From contig JBMORG010000010.1 of assembly GCA_049322355.1 (NCBI GenBank), positions 248,001-312,000 on the forward strand: DNA of 64,000 bases, read 5' to 3'. Below are positions 8,524 through 16,297 of this stretch, piece after piece; within the stretch, counting starts at the first letter, position 1, and each line of letters starts with the position of its first letter. The position numbers and the translations under genes were made by a program. The DNA comes from 0-14-0-80-60-11 sp049322355 (GTDB lineage: Bacteria > Desulfobacterota > Desulfobaccia > Desulfobaccales > 0-14-0-80-60-11). Below the pieces are notes generated by a model, which was not told where the DNA came from, did not search any database, and worked only from the letters and a program-made list of their open reading frames with translations.

Positions 8524-10545
8524 ATGCACCGGCGGGTTTCCTCGATTCTCATAGAAACAGCCCTAATCCTTGGTTGTCTGGTCATACCGGTAGGGGCCGG
8601 AGGCGTAATAGAAGTCAACCTCACCGACGCCTATCAGCGCCCTTTGACCTTGACGCAGCCACCCCGACGAGTTGTATCTCTAGTCCCCGGAGTCACCGAA
8701 ATGCTGCTGGCTTTGGGGGTGGGAGATACCTTGCAGGGGGTGACTTACTATGACCGCGTCCCCCCGCAATCGGGGAAACCCGCAGTGGTGGGCGGTTTTT
8801 TTAGTCCCATAACCCAGGTCATCTGCCAATGTCAACCGGACTGTATTTTTGTCTCCGATATCCAGAAAGCGGTGCAAGACCACTTCAAGGATTCGGCCAT
8901 TCCGGTGATTTGCCTTAAGGCTCAAACAGTTGAGGACATTTACGCCAACCTGCGTTTGCTGGGGGCCATGTTTCAGCGGCAGGAACAGGCGGAAATGCTG
9001 GGCCGCCAGATCCAGGATAAATTGGATCTCATACGGGAAAAAGTTGCCAAGATTCCTGACTCCCGGCGGGTGCGGGCCCTCAGGCTGATGAGTGACAAGG
9101 AGATGCTGGTTCCCGGCGATGATTCGTTCCAGAACGATTATATCCGGCAGGCCGGAGGCATCCCACCCAGGCTGGGAAAAACGGGGGCGGTGGTGCCCAT
9201 CTCCCTCTCAGAATGGCAACAATTCGACCCACAGGCCATCTTCATCTGTGGAAGCGATCTGAAGCAAGTGGAAAAGCTGGTACAACAACCGGGCTGGCAG
9301 GAGGCGGAGGCGGTGCGTCAGGGCAGGATCTACGGCTTTCCCTGTGAGTTGACCTGCCGGGCTTCAGTGCACGCCGGGGACTTCGTAGCCTGGCTGGCTG
9401 CCACACTCTATCTCAAGGACTTTGCCGATCCCAAAAACCGGGTGCGGTCCGATGCCGTTCTCGCCAGTGAACCGCTTAGCCTGGACCTCCCCTATGTGCG
9501 GCAGGCCAGGGTGACGCGCAGCCGGATTATGGACTTTGAGCATAAGTCCTTGATTATCGACTTTAAAACCCCTATGAACGTTATTTCCACTTTGGAGGGT
9601 CCTCGCCCAGGCATCCTCTCCGTAGGCAATCATTATACTCCTCCACCCGGTTGGGGTATCAGCCACCATCTGGGGCTGGCCAAAGATAGAGCGCAGCTCT
9701 ACCGGCTGTTGAAAAAGACCGGCTCAAACACCAGCTTCCTGTTCACCGGGGCTGATATGGCCAATCTCTCGGTCCAGCAGTCAACGTTTAAGGACATCAA
9801 AGTTTATGCCCTGGTTACTGCGGGAGTGGAAAGCAATGCGCTGCGTCTATCCCAGGATGAGGGTAAGTTCTATGAACCCGGAACCATCAATATCATTCTG
9901 CTGACCAACTGCCGGTTATCTCCCCGGGCCCTGAGCCGGGTCCTGGTCACCGCCACTGAGGCCAAAACCGCTGGCCTCCAAGATTTGGACATCCGCAGTT
10001 CGGAGCACCCCCTGACCTTTCAGGCCACGGGGACCGGGACCGACAATATCATCGCGGTGGAAGGCCGGGGTCCGGCCATAGATAATGTGGGAGGACACTC
10101 CAAACTGGGGGAGCTGGTGGGCAGGTCGGTTTACCAGGGCGTGCGGGAGGCGGTGGCCAAGCAAAACGGGATCAACGCCTGCCGCTCCCTCTGGCAGCGA
10201 CTCCAGGAACGGCGGTTGGGGCTTTACGAACTGGTTCGAAACCTTCCTGAGCCTAATCGAAGTCAGGTCTTGTCCTCATGGGAAAGCTATATGCTGGAGC
10301 CGCGTTACGCCGGTTTCATGGAAATGGCTTTAGCCCTGAGCGATGCTAATGAACGGGGCCAGGTGCTGGACTTGGACGCTTTTGCCGATTATTGCAAATT
10401 GGTAGCCCAGAATCTGGCCGGCAAACCGGTGAGCCAGTGGCAGGCCGTATCCTTCCCACAGGAACTGCCTCCACCACTGCAGATGGCTTGTGAGGCGTTT
10501 ATTAACGGGCTGACGGCCAGGGCCCAGCCAGGCGGTAAACCTTAA
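8524..10545 (+). CDS. Periplasmic BtuF-type binding protein fused to adenosylcobinamide amidohydrolase (CbiZ)
   Basis: The 673-residue product starts with a signal peptide (~1-25). Residues ~28-310 form a BtuF/FhuD-like binding module (PRRVVSLVPGVTEMLLALG). Residues ~335-560 match CbiZ: ALVTAGVESNALR, GTINIILLTN, TATEAKTAGLQDLDI, ATGTGTDNIIAVEGRGP and GGHSKLGELVG. The last ~110 residues are a helical segment that I do not recognise. CbiZ cleaves the aminopropanol side chain of adenosylcobinamide to give cobyric acid for salvage, and is normally cytoplasmic. Here the signal peptide and fusion place it in the periplasm, where incomplete corrinoids could be cut while bound or before transport. 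Domain calls are strong; location and substrate channelling are inferred. Confidence 0.9.
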   Translation: MHRRVSSILIETALILGCLVIPVGAGGVIEVNLTDAYQRPLTLTQPPRRVVSLVPGVTEMLLALGVGDTLQGVTYYDRVPPQSGKPAVVGGFFSPITQVICQCQPDCIFVSDIQKAVQDHFKDSAIPVICLKAQTVEDIYANLRLLGAMFQRQEQAEMLGRQIQDKLDLIREKVAKIPDSRRVRALRLMSDKEMLVPGDDSFQNDYIRQAGGIPPRLGKTGAVVPISLSEWQQFDPQAIFICGSDLKQVEKLVQQPGWQEAEAVRQGRIYGFPCELTCRASVHAGDFVAWLAATLYLKDFADPKNRVRSDAVLASEPLSLDLPYVRQARVTRSRIMDFEHKSLIIDFKTPMNVISTLEGPRPGILSVGNHYTPPPGWGISHHLGLAKDRAQLYRLLKKTGSNTSFLFTGADMANLSVQQSTFKDIKVYALVTAGVESNALRLSQDEGKFYEPGTINIILLTNCRLSPRALSRVLVTATEAKTAGLQDLDIRSSEHPLTFQATGTGTDNIIAVEGRGPAIDNVGGHSKLGELVGRSVYQGVREAVAKQNGINACRSLWQRLQERRLGLYELVRNLPEPNRSQVLSSWESYMLEPRYAGFMEMALALSDANERGQVLDLDAFADYCKLVAQNLAGKPVSQWQAVSFPQELPPPLQMACEAFINGLTARAQPGGKP

Positions 10546-10598
10546 GCCGTCCACCGGTGGCTTTGGAATAACTTTAATAATAATGGCATGGTTCTAAA

Positions 10599-11513
10599 AT
10601 GAAGTTAGGCAAAGACTTGGGAAAAGTCATATTGATTGCCGGTTTGGGGCTATTGGCGGGATTTTTCCCCCGGCAGACTTTAGCCGAGGTCCGGGTTGAC
10701 CAATTAGGACGTCAGGTTAACCTTCCGGCTTCGCCCCTACGGGTGGTTACCCTGGCGGCCAGCCTCACCGAGATGGTTTTCGCCCTGGAAGCGGGCTCCC
10801 GGGTGGTGGGTGTCGAACAGTTCAGCGATTATCCTCCGGCCGCCAGGGAGTTACCCAAAGTCGGTTCATATAAACTCCCTGACATTGAAAGGATCATGGC
10901 CTTGCGCCCCGACCTCTGCCTGGCCATCAAGGACGGCAATCCCCCCCATGTGCTGGAACGCTTGCGAGGCTTGGGTATTCCGGTTTACGTAGTTGACCCC
11001 CATAGCGTGCCTGCGATGATTGCCACTATTAAGGAAATCGGCCATCTCTTAGCCGCCGATGCCAGAGCCGGGGAATTGGCCGCGGACCTTAACCGCCGCT
11101 ATCGCCGCATCAAGGATCTCGCAGCCCAGGTCGTCTGCCGTCCCCGGGTTTTTTTGCAGATCGGCATCTCCCCCATCGTTTCAGCGGGTGCCCATACTTT
11201 TCTGAACGAATTGATCGCCACCGCCGGCGGATTTAACCTGGCCGCGGGCAAGGTCCCTTATCCCCGTTTTTCTTTGGAGCAAATTTTGGCCCTGAAACCC
11301 GAGGTCATTATCATCACCTCCATGGACCGGGGGGGAGCCTTTGAGCAGGTCAAGGCCGGCTGGGAACGCTGGGAGGCTTTGCCGGCCGCCCGCAACCATC
11401 GCATCTATCTCATCGATTCCGACATTGTGGATCGCCCGTCTCCCCGGTTAGTGGATGGCCTGGAGTTGCTTTTTCGGCTGATTCATCCTGAGTTGGGGGA
11501 TAGGCAGCCGTGA
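10599..11513 (+). CDS. btuF: Periplasmic cobalamin-binding protein, BtuF-like
   Basis: The 304-residue protein has a signal peptide (~1-29) and a single class III binding-protein fold: VNLPASPLRVVTLAASLTEM near the N-terminus, a central helix, and the C-terminal lobe with LKPEVIIITS. It would deliver corrinoid to BtuCD. Its last four bases overlap the GTG start of btuC (GTGA), showing tight coupling. It is the second binding protein of the operon, after the BtuF-CbiZ fusion, so the one permease may accept two forms of ligand. Confidence 0.88.
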   Translation: MKLGKDLGKVILIAGLGLLAGFFPRQTLAEVRVDQLGRQVNLPASPLRVVTLAASLTEMVFALEAGSRVVGVEQFSDYPPAARELPKVGSYKLPDIERIMALRPDLCLAIKDGNPPHVLERLRGLGIPVYVVDPHSVPAMIATIKEIGHLLAADARAGELAADLNRRYRRIKDLAAQVVCRPRVFLQIGISPIVSAGAHTFLNELIATAGGFNLAAGKVPYPRFSLEQILALKPEVIIITSMDRGGAFEQVKAGWERWEALPAARNHRIYLIDSDIVDRPSPRLVDGLELLFRLIHPELGDRQP

Positions 11514-12517
11514 GCTGGAGGAATCTCTCTTTGGAGCGGCGTTTGCTGGGGGTGGCGCTATTTGGCGGAGTGTTCTTGGCTGTCAGTATGGCTCTGGGAA
11601 TGAGCCTTGGTTCCACCCCTGCAAGTTGGCACCAGAACTTGAACGCGCTTTTGGGCTGGGGCGGTCCCGATAGCATTTTGACCACCATTATCTGGCGGAT
11701 TCGCTGGCCCCGGGTGCTCCTGGCAGGCCTGGTGGGGGCCACCCTGTCCCTGGGAGGCCTGGTGTTTCAGGCTCTCCTCCGCAACCCCCTGGCCGATCCC
11801 TATATCCTGGGGATCTCCGGCGGGTCCGCGGTAGGGGCCATTTTGGGGCTGTTGGCGGGATTGGCGCCCTTCCCTGGTGTGGCGCTGCTGGCTTTTTTGG
11901 GCAGCATGGGCACTCTGCTGCTGGTCCTGCTGATCACTGCCGGGGAACCCGGAGGCAGGAAAGGTTCGTTGCTCCTTTCCGGTGTCATGGTGAATGCCTT
12001 TTGTTCCGCAGTGATCATCTTCCTGGTGTCCATCACCCAGGATGCGCGGCTGCATAACATGCTCTACTGGCTAATGGGCGATCTTTCCATGTCCACCCCT
12101 GCCCAGACAACCTTTTTGATCTACCTGTTGTTGCCCTGCTTCCTGGTGGTTCTCTGCCTGGCCCGCCCCTTGAATCTTTTGCTCATGGGAGACGAAACGG
12201 CCCTGTACCTGGGTCTGAATGTGGCCTTGACTTCCCGGGTCCTGCTTATCGTCACCTCCCTGATGGTAAGCTTGGCAGTCTGTCAGTCCGGCCTGGTGGG
12301 TTTCGTGGGGCTGGTGGTCCCCCATCTGTTCCGGCTGCTGTTAGGGCCGGACCACCGGCTGCTTATTCCCGCCTGCTGTCTGGGAGGGGGGAGTTATCTG
12401 ATATTGTGCGACTTGGTCTCCCGGGTGCTGCCCTCCCAGGGGGAGATGCCCGTGGGAGTTATCACCGCCATGGTGGGTGCGCCGCTGTTCATTCTCCTGT
12501 TAATGAGGTCCAGGTGA
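11510..12517 (+). CDS. btuC: Cobalamin ABC transporter permease
   Basis: The 335-residue protein is a FecCD-family permease with about nine to ten membrane helices. Family blocks are visible: RWPRVLLAGLVGATLSLGGL, LLRNPLADPYILGISGG and the coupling-helix region GLVGFVGLVVPHLFRLLLGPDHR near the C-terminus. GTG is the start, overlapping btuF; its stop overlaps the btuD start (TGATG). It forms the inner-membrane channel with BtuD. Confidence 0.93.
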   Translation: MSWRNLSLERRLLGVALFGGVFLAVSMALGMSLGSTPASWHQNLNALLGWGGPDSILTTIIWRIRWPRVLLAGLVGATLSLGGLVFQALLRNPLADPYILGISGGSAVGAILGLLAGLAPFPGVALLAFLGSMGTLLLVLLITAGEPGGRKGSLLLSGVMVNAFCSAVIIFLVSITQDARLHNMLYWLMGDLSMSTPAQTTFLIYLLLPCFLVVLCLARPLNLLLMGDETALYLGLNVALTSRVLLIVTSLMVSLAVCQSGLVGFVGLVVPHLFRLLLGPDHRLLIPACCLGGGSYLILCDLVSRVLPSQGEMPVGVITAMVGAPLFILLLMRSR

Positions 12518-13326
12518 TGCCTCCAGCCATTCTGGCAAAACACCTCCAGGTCTCCTACGGCAGTCGGACAGTCCTTCATGACTTCTCCATTGAAGTGCCG
12601 GAAGGAGTCTTTTTCATCATTATTGGCCCTAACAGCTCGGGGAAAACCACTCTGTTACGGACTCTGGCTGGAGCGGTGAAACCCCAGCAAGGCCAGGTGG
12701 AGATTTGGGGGACCCCTATAAGGTATTTTTCCAAAAAAGCCCTGGCCCGGGTCATTGCGGTCGTGCCCCAAAGAGCGGCTGCGGATATCCCGTTTACCGT
12801 CCGGGAAGTGGTTCTGATGGGGCGGTCACCCCATCTGGGTTGGACGGGCCTGGAACAGCCGCGGGACCTGGAACTGGCCGAAGCAGCCATGACCTTTACC
12901 GACGTGGCTCACCTGGCGTCACGGCCCTTGCCGCAACTAAGCGGGGGGGAGTTGCAGCGGGTGAGCCTCGCCCGGGCCCTTTGCCAACAGCCGCGGCTCA
13001 TCCTGCTGGATGAACCCACCGCAGCCCTGGACCCGGCACATCAGGTGAACATCATGGACCTGATGGCGCAATTGCAACAAGAATGGGGCCTTACTGTGGT
13101 CATGGTTTCCCATGACCTGAACCTGGCCGCCATGTATGGGGAGCAACTGCTCCTGATGCAGGAGGGAAAATCTATCCATTCCGGGCCACCTAAAGAAGTC
13201 CTGACTTATGAGAAGCTGGAGAAAGCTTACGGCTGCCCGGTATTGGTGGATACCAACCCTTTGGGGCAGGTACCTCGGATCACTCTGGTGCCCAAGAAAT
13301 TTCTTGGGAACCCCTTTAATTTATGA
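12517..13326 (+). CDS. btuD: Cobalamin ABC transporter ATP-binding protein
   Basis: The start ATG at 12517 overlaps the btuC stop; an upstream extension of the frame is within btuC and is not used. The 269-residue protein has Walker A GPNSSGKTT, the signature LSGGELQRVSLARAL, Walker B RLILLDEPTAALD and the switch histidine in VMVSHD. The serine in the second variable position of Walker A is slightly unusual but functional in this family. It energises BtuC and closes the riboswitch-controlled operon. Confidence 0.93.
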   Translation: MPPAILAKHLQVSYGSRTVLHDFSIEVPEGVFFIIIGPNSSGKTTLLRTLAGAVKPQQGQVEIWGTPIRYFSKKALARVIAVVPQRAAADIPFTVREVVLMGRSPHLGWTGLEQPRDLELAEAAMTFTDVAHLASRPLPQLSGGELQRVSLARALCQQPRLILLDEPTAALDPAHQVNIMDLMAQLQQEWGLTVVMVSHDLNLAAMYGEQLLLMQEGKSIHSGPPKEVLTYEKLEKAYGCPVLVDTNPLGQVPRITLVPKKFLGNPFNL

Positions 13327-13359
13327 AGTCTTTTTTTCAGGGGATACACAGAGAAGTGG

Positions 13360-13432
13360 GCTTTGCGGATATGATAAGAAGGTCAGTAAGGGCAGACGTT
13401 TGGGGGATGAGTCTAAAGATAGGGCATCCCTA
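13360..13432 (+). repeat. Dispersed repeat, copy C
   Basis: GATAAGAAGGTCAGTAAGGG, then CAGACGTTTGGGGGATGAGT and AAAGATAGGGCA, matches copy A over about 65 bases and copy B over about 45. It lies immediately downstream of btuD. Confidence 0.6.
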
Positions 13433-13539
13433 TGCCCCTGTAAATAGTCATCAAGAAGTTACCGGCAGCTGGGATCCTGAGCCCTCCTGGGGGTCAAGGC
13501 TCAAAAGCAACCGGGCCACTGCTGCAGGTGATGCCGTTT

Positions 13540-13830
13540 TTACCCTTCTCGACTTTCCATAAACTCCATATATTCCGGATCCCCCACGACAGGGCCTTCC
13601 TTATCTTGAATCTCCTTAGCTTCAGATGACATTTTCATCTTTACTTTTCGGGGCTGGCGCTGGCGGGCTACTTTGGGTTTTGGTTCCGGGATTGCAGTCT
13701 CCCTTTCCAAAGAAACCAAGACATTATGAATGGCCTTAATTTCAGCCAGTAATTCTTTGCGAGTTAATTTAGTCACCGAAGCGTGGGATATGACAATCTG
13801 GGCGGTTAGATTAAGGATTTCGCCGGCCAT
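13540..13830 (-). CDS. MucR/Ros-family N-terminal domain protein lacking the zinc finger
   Basis: I chose ATG 13830 because AAGGAG sits four bases upstream. The first ~45 residues (LNLTAQIVISHAS, then ELLAEIKAIHNVLVSLE) resemble the oligomerisation part of MucR/Ros regulators. The usual C-terminal C2H2-like zinc finger that binds DNA is absent; a lysine/arginine/proline-rich tail (VARQRQPRKVKMKM) and an acidic end replace it. It may be a truncated relic, or a small protein that modulates intact MucR homologues. Total 96 residues. Confidence 0.55.
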   Translation of the reverse strand: MAGEILNLTAQIVISHASVTKLTRKELLAEIKAIHNVLVSLERETAIPEPKPKVARQRQPRKVKMKMSSEAKEIQDKEGPVVGDPEYMEFMESREG

Positions 13831-13981
13831 AGTAACTCCTTTTCTCGTCATTGTTAAACCAGATTGGGGTTATCTGGTGGGGTTTCCATTCCGGTTTATC
13901 TTTCTGGGTATCCGGCATCACCAAGGTTTGCGGAGGCGCATAGAATTGTTAAGCCAAATTTTGTTGCGAAACAGAGGGCGG

Positions 13982-14165
13982 CTAAAAGCAAAGTTCTAAA
14001 GTTGTAATGCCCGAAGGCTCAAACATGGGGCGCTTGCCCTTCTCCATTTCCGGAATAAGGCTGGCCGTGACCCGATCATGGCGGCCAGTTGCGCCTAAGT
14101 CAGTCCATCCAGCAGTCGCGGCCCTTTGAGGTTATCGCCCCGGGATGACACTCGGGCCCCCCCTC
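13982..14165 (-). pseudogene. Broken XRE-type helix-turn-helix gene
   Basis: On the minus strand one frame reads RLLDGLT, a TAG stop, then AQLAAMIG; after a frame change it continues VTASLIPEMEKGKRP. Together this reproduces the XRE helix-turn-helix pattern (LTQAQLAAMIGVTAS...EKGKR). The in-frame stop and the shift mean that it is dead. It lies just downstream of, and on the same strand as, the coiled-coil gene at 14218-14805. Confidence 0.5.
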
Positions 14166-14217
14166 AATGCCATAAAGGCGTTCATCTTCTCCTGTGCCTG
14201 CTGGTTCATCCCGAGCC

Positions 14218-14805
14218 TCAAGCCGCGAACCGCTTTTTCAAGTCTGCCATCTCCTGTTCCAGAGTCCTCACTCGGGCCGCCAGATCATGATGCTCTTCCC
14301 GCCGGACAATGACTTCGTAGAGCCGGTCCAGGCGCTGGTTGATCTCGTCAATGCGACTGATGACCCCACCGATGCGACCGTTGGTTTCATCAATGCGACC
14401 ACCCAGTTCTTCCCGCACTGCATCAATGCGACCGCCCAGTCCTTCCCGCACTGCATCAATGCGACCGCCCAGTCCTTCCCGAACTGTATCAAGGCGTCTG
14501 TTTAGCCCTTCCCGCACTGCATCAATGCGACCGGCCAGTTCCTCTCGCACTGTATCAATGCGACCGGCCAGTTCCTCTCGCACTGTATCAATGCGACCAC
14601 CCAGTTCTTCCCGCACTGCATCAATACGGCGACTCTGGTCCACCAGGTGGGCATTCATGTCGTCCAGGCGCTTGCCGACATCGTCAATGCGTTGGTTGTT
14701 GGCAACCAAACTTAGCTTCAGCTCCACCTGCTCTTGCTTAATGGCTGCCAGCTCCGGCAACACCAATTCTTTCAAAGCGGACAGGACCGCTTCCTTGACC
14801 GACAT
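14218..14805 (-). CDS. Coiled-coil protein with 11-residue (hendecad) repeats
   Basis: The 195-residue protein opens with a conserved-looking helix (MSVKEAVLSALKELVLPELA), continues as one long coiled coil made largely of the unit RIDAVREELGG repeated at 11-residue spacing, and ends with another coiled segment (LAARVRTLEQEMADLKKRF). There is no signal peptide or membrane helix, so it should be a cytoplasmic rod-forming or oligomerising protein. The dead HTH gene just downstream suggests that it once belonged to a two-gene module. Function unknown. Confidence 0.7.
   Translation of the reverse strand: MSVKEAVLSALKELVLPELAAIKQEQVELKLSLVANNQRIDDVGKRLDDMNAHLVDQSRRIDAVREELGGRIDTVREELAGRIDTVREELAGRIDAVREGLNRRLDTVREGLGGRIDAVREGLGGRIDAVREELGGRIDETNGRIGGVISRIDEINQRLDRLYEVIVRREEHHDLAARVRTLEQEMADLKKRFAA
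14390..14620. repeat. Seven tandem 33-bp repeats inside the coiled-coil gene
   Basis: Units begin TCAATGCGACC and recur exactly every 33 bases at 14390, 14423, 14456, 14489, 14522, 14555 and 14588. Two neighbouring units are almost identical and the 14489 unit is the most divergent. Each unit is 11 codons, so copy-number changes keep the frame and simply lengthen the rod. Confidence 0.9.
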
Positions 14806-14891
14806 GCCGCGGCCTCCGTTTCAAAGGGTTAAACTATTTTAAAAGAAAATGAATGGAAAATCAAGGAATTGCCTGGAGGAAGTGGTGGCTC

Positions 14892-15113
14892 TCAGGGCAC
14901 CTCCCCCAACTGCCCGTAAATAGAGAAATCTGATAGCAGGGTGGCCGGCCAGTGGCTCAAGGACGCCGGAGTCGCGGGCACGTGAGTGTGTAGTAAGATA
15001 TGTCTCACCCCGGCACTTTTACTGATCTGATGCTCCAAAGCCAGTTCCACTGCGGCCAGGTTTTCCAACGCTACGTGCTCCCGGTACAGCAAGGAGCAGG
15101 CTGACCAAATCAT
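14892..15113 (-). pseudogene. Fragment resembling the C-terminus of an IS21-type transposase
   Basis: A 73-codon frame reads AAVELALEHQISKSAGVRHI and ends with FSIYGQLGEVP. This resembles the tail of IstA-like transposases, which end in a helical block followed by a short D/S-x-Y-x-x-L motif. No DDE core or IstB gene is present, and the frame runs into the AraC gene. Identification rests on weak pattern memory; an unrelated relic is possible. Confidence 0.35.
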
Positions 15114-16108
15114 TGATGCCCTGCAGATTCTCCCTGGCTGTCCCGGAACCGGGCCAGGAGTTCCTCCAGCCTATCACCAGAAGCAAGTTGGCGCAGGCTA
15201 TTGATGTCGCGCAGCGGCGGCGCGCCGAACAGGCGGCCGTACTCCCGGCTGAATTGGGAGGGGCTTTCGTAGCCGACCTGAAACGCCGCGGTCGTGGCAT
15301 CGAGGCGTTCGGCAAGCATCAGCCGTCGCGCTTCGTTCAAACGCAACCACTTTTGATACTGTAGCGGGCTCATGGCCGTCAATGCCCGGAAGTGATGATG
15401 GAAGGTCGAGGTGCTCATATTGACCTGCTTCGCGAGGTCGTCGATACGCAACGCCCGCGTATAGTTACCCTTCAACCAATCGATGGCCCGCGCTATTTGA
15501 TGGCTCTGACTTCCCGCCGACGCCATCTGGCGCAGACGCGCTCCTTGATCGCCCACCAGTAAACGGTAGGAGATTTCCCGCTGGACGAGCGGCGCCAGGA
15601 TCGGGATATCCTTCGGTTCAGACAGCAAGTCGATCAACCGTTGAAAGGCGGTGAGCAGCGGCAACGTGACCTCGCCGGTGGCCATGCCCCGGCTCGACTG
15701 CTGCGCCCGCGGCGAAGGAAGATGGCTGTCCACCATCAGCTGTGAGACCTCGCGCAGATCAAGTTTCAACATGAGCCCCAGGCAGGGCTTTTCCCGGCTC
15801 GCTTCGATAATCTGCCAAACCGTGGGAAGGTCCACAGAAGTGATCAAAAAATGGTGCGCATCATACACATAAGTGTCATCTCCCAGCACCACGCGTTTAG
15901 CCCCTTGGGCGGCCCAGCAAATGCTCGGCTCGTACATGCCGCTCGTGGGCGGAGTCGGTTCATCCCGCCGGTAAAGTGACAAGCCCGGGATGGCGGTCTC
16001 GAGTTGGTCGCCCTTGCCGGTCCATCGGGCAATGCTCTTCGCCAACCCTGCAATCGCAACTTCCATGCTGTTATTCTCAAACGCCTGCGTGATGTTTTGC
16101 ATGCTCAT
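15110..16108 (-). CDS. AraC-family transcriptional regulator with N-terminal AraC_N domain
   Basis: The 332-residue protein has an N-terminal cupin-like sensing domain (SGMYEPSICWAAQGAKRVVL) and two C-terminal helix-turn-helix units, the first in LRIDDLAKQVNMSTSTFHHH and the second in AFQVGYESPSQFSREYGRLF. This subgroup is typically encoded divergently from an aldo/keto reductase or dehydrogenase that it controls. That is the case here, with 189 bases between the two starts. It probably senses a reactive carbonyl or related compound; ligand unknown. Confidence 0.9.
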   Translation of the reverse strand: MSMQNITQAFENNSMEVAIAGLAKSIARWTGKGDQLETAIPGLSLYRRDEPTPPTSGMYEPSICWAAQGAKRVVLGDDTYVYDAHHFLITSVDLPTVWQIIEASREKPCLGLMLKLDLREVSQLMVDSHLPSPRAQQSSRGMATGEVTLPLLTAFQRLIDLLSEPKDIPILAPLVQREISYRLLVGDQGARLRQMASAGSQSHQIARAIDWLKGNYTRALRIDDLAKQVNMSTSTFHHHFRALTAMSPLQYQKWLRLNEARRLMLAERLDATTAAFQVGYESPSQFSREYGRLFGAPPLRDINSLRQLASGDRLEELLARFRDSQGESAGHQ

Positions 16109-16297
16109 TGATTTCTCCTACCTGTATTTACTAGAACCCACCTTTCCTTACAACCCATTTATTGAATGACTCGGACGATTAGGCAAAAAATAAGCAGGAT
16201 TGATCTACTGCCTTGGTTTTTTCAGGGTTAAATTATGATCAGCAACAAGGTTGAGCAAAATCTACGGTAGTTCGTCTTAAACAGGCAAGGAGGAACA

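Noticed and set aside
12406..12516. Longer start for btuD inside btuC
   Set aside because: The added residues lie entirely in btuC coding sequence, while the ATG at 12517 overlaps the btuC stop in the usual coupled manner.
14390..14620. Regular 33-base repeats resembling a CRISPR array
   Set aside because: Units are directly adjacent with no unique spacers, and they are 11 codons of a clear coiled-coil protein.
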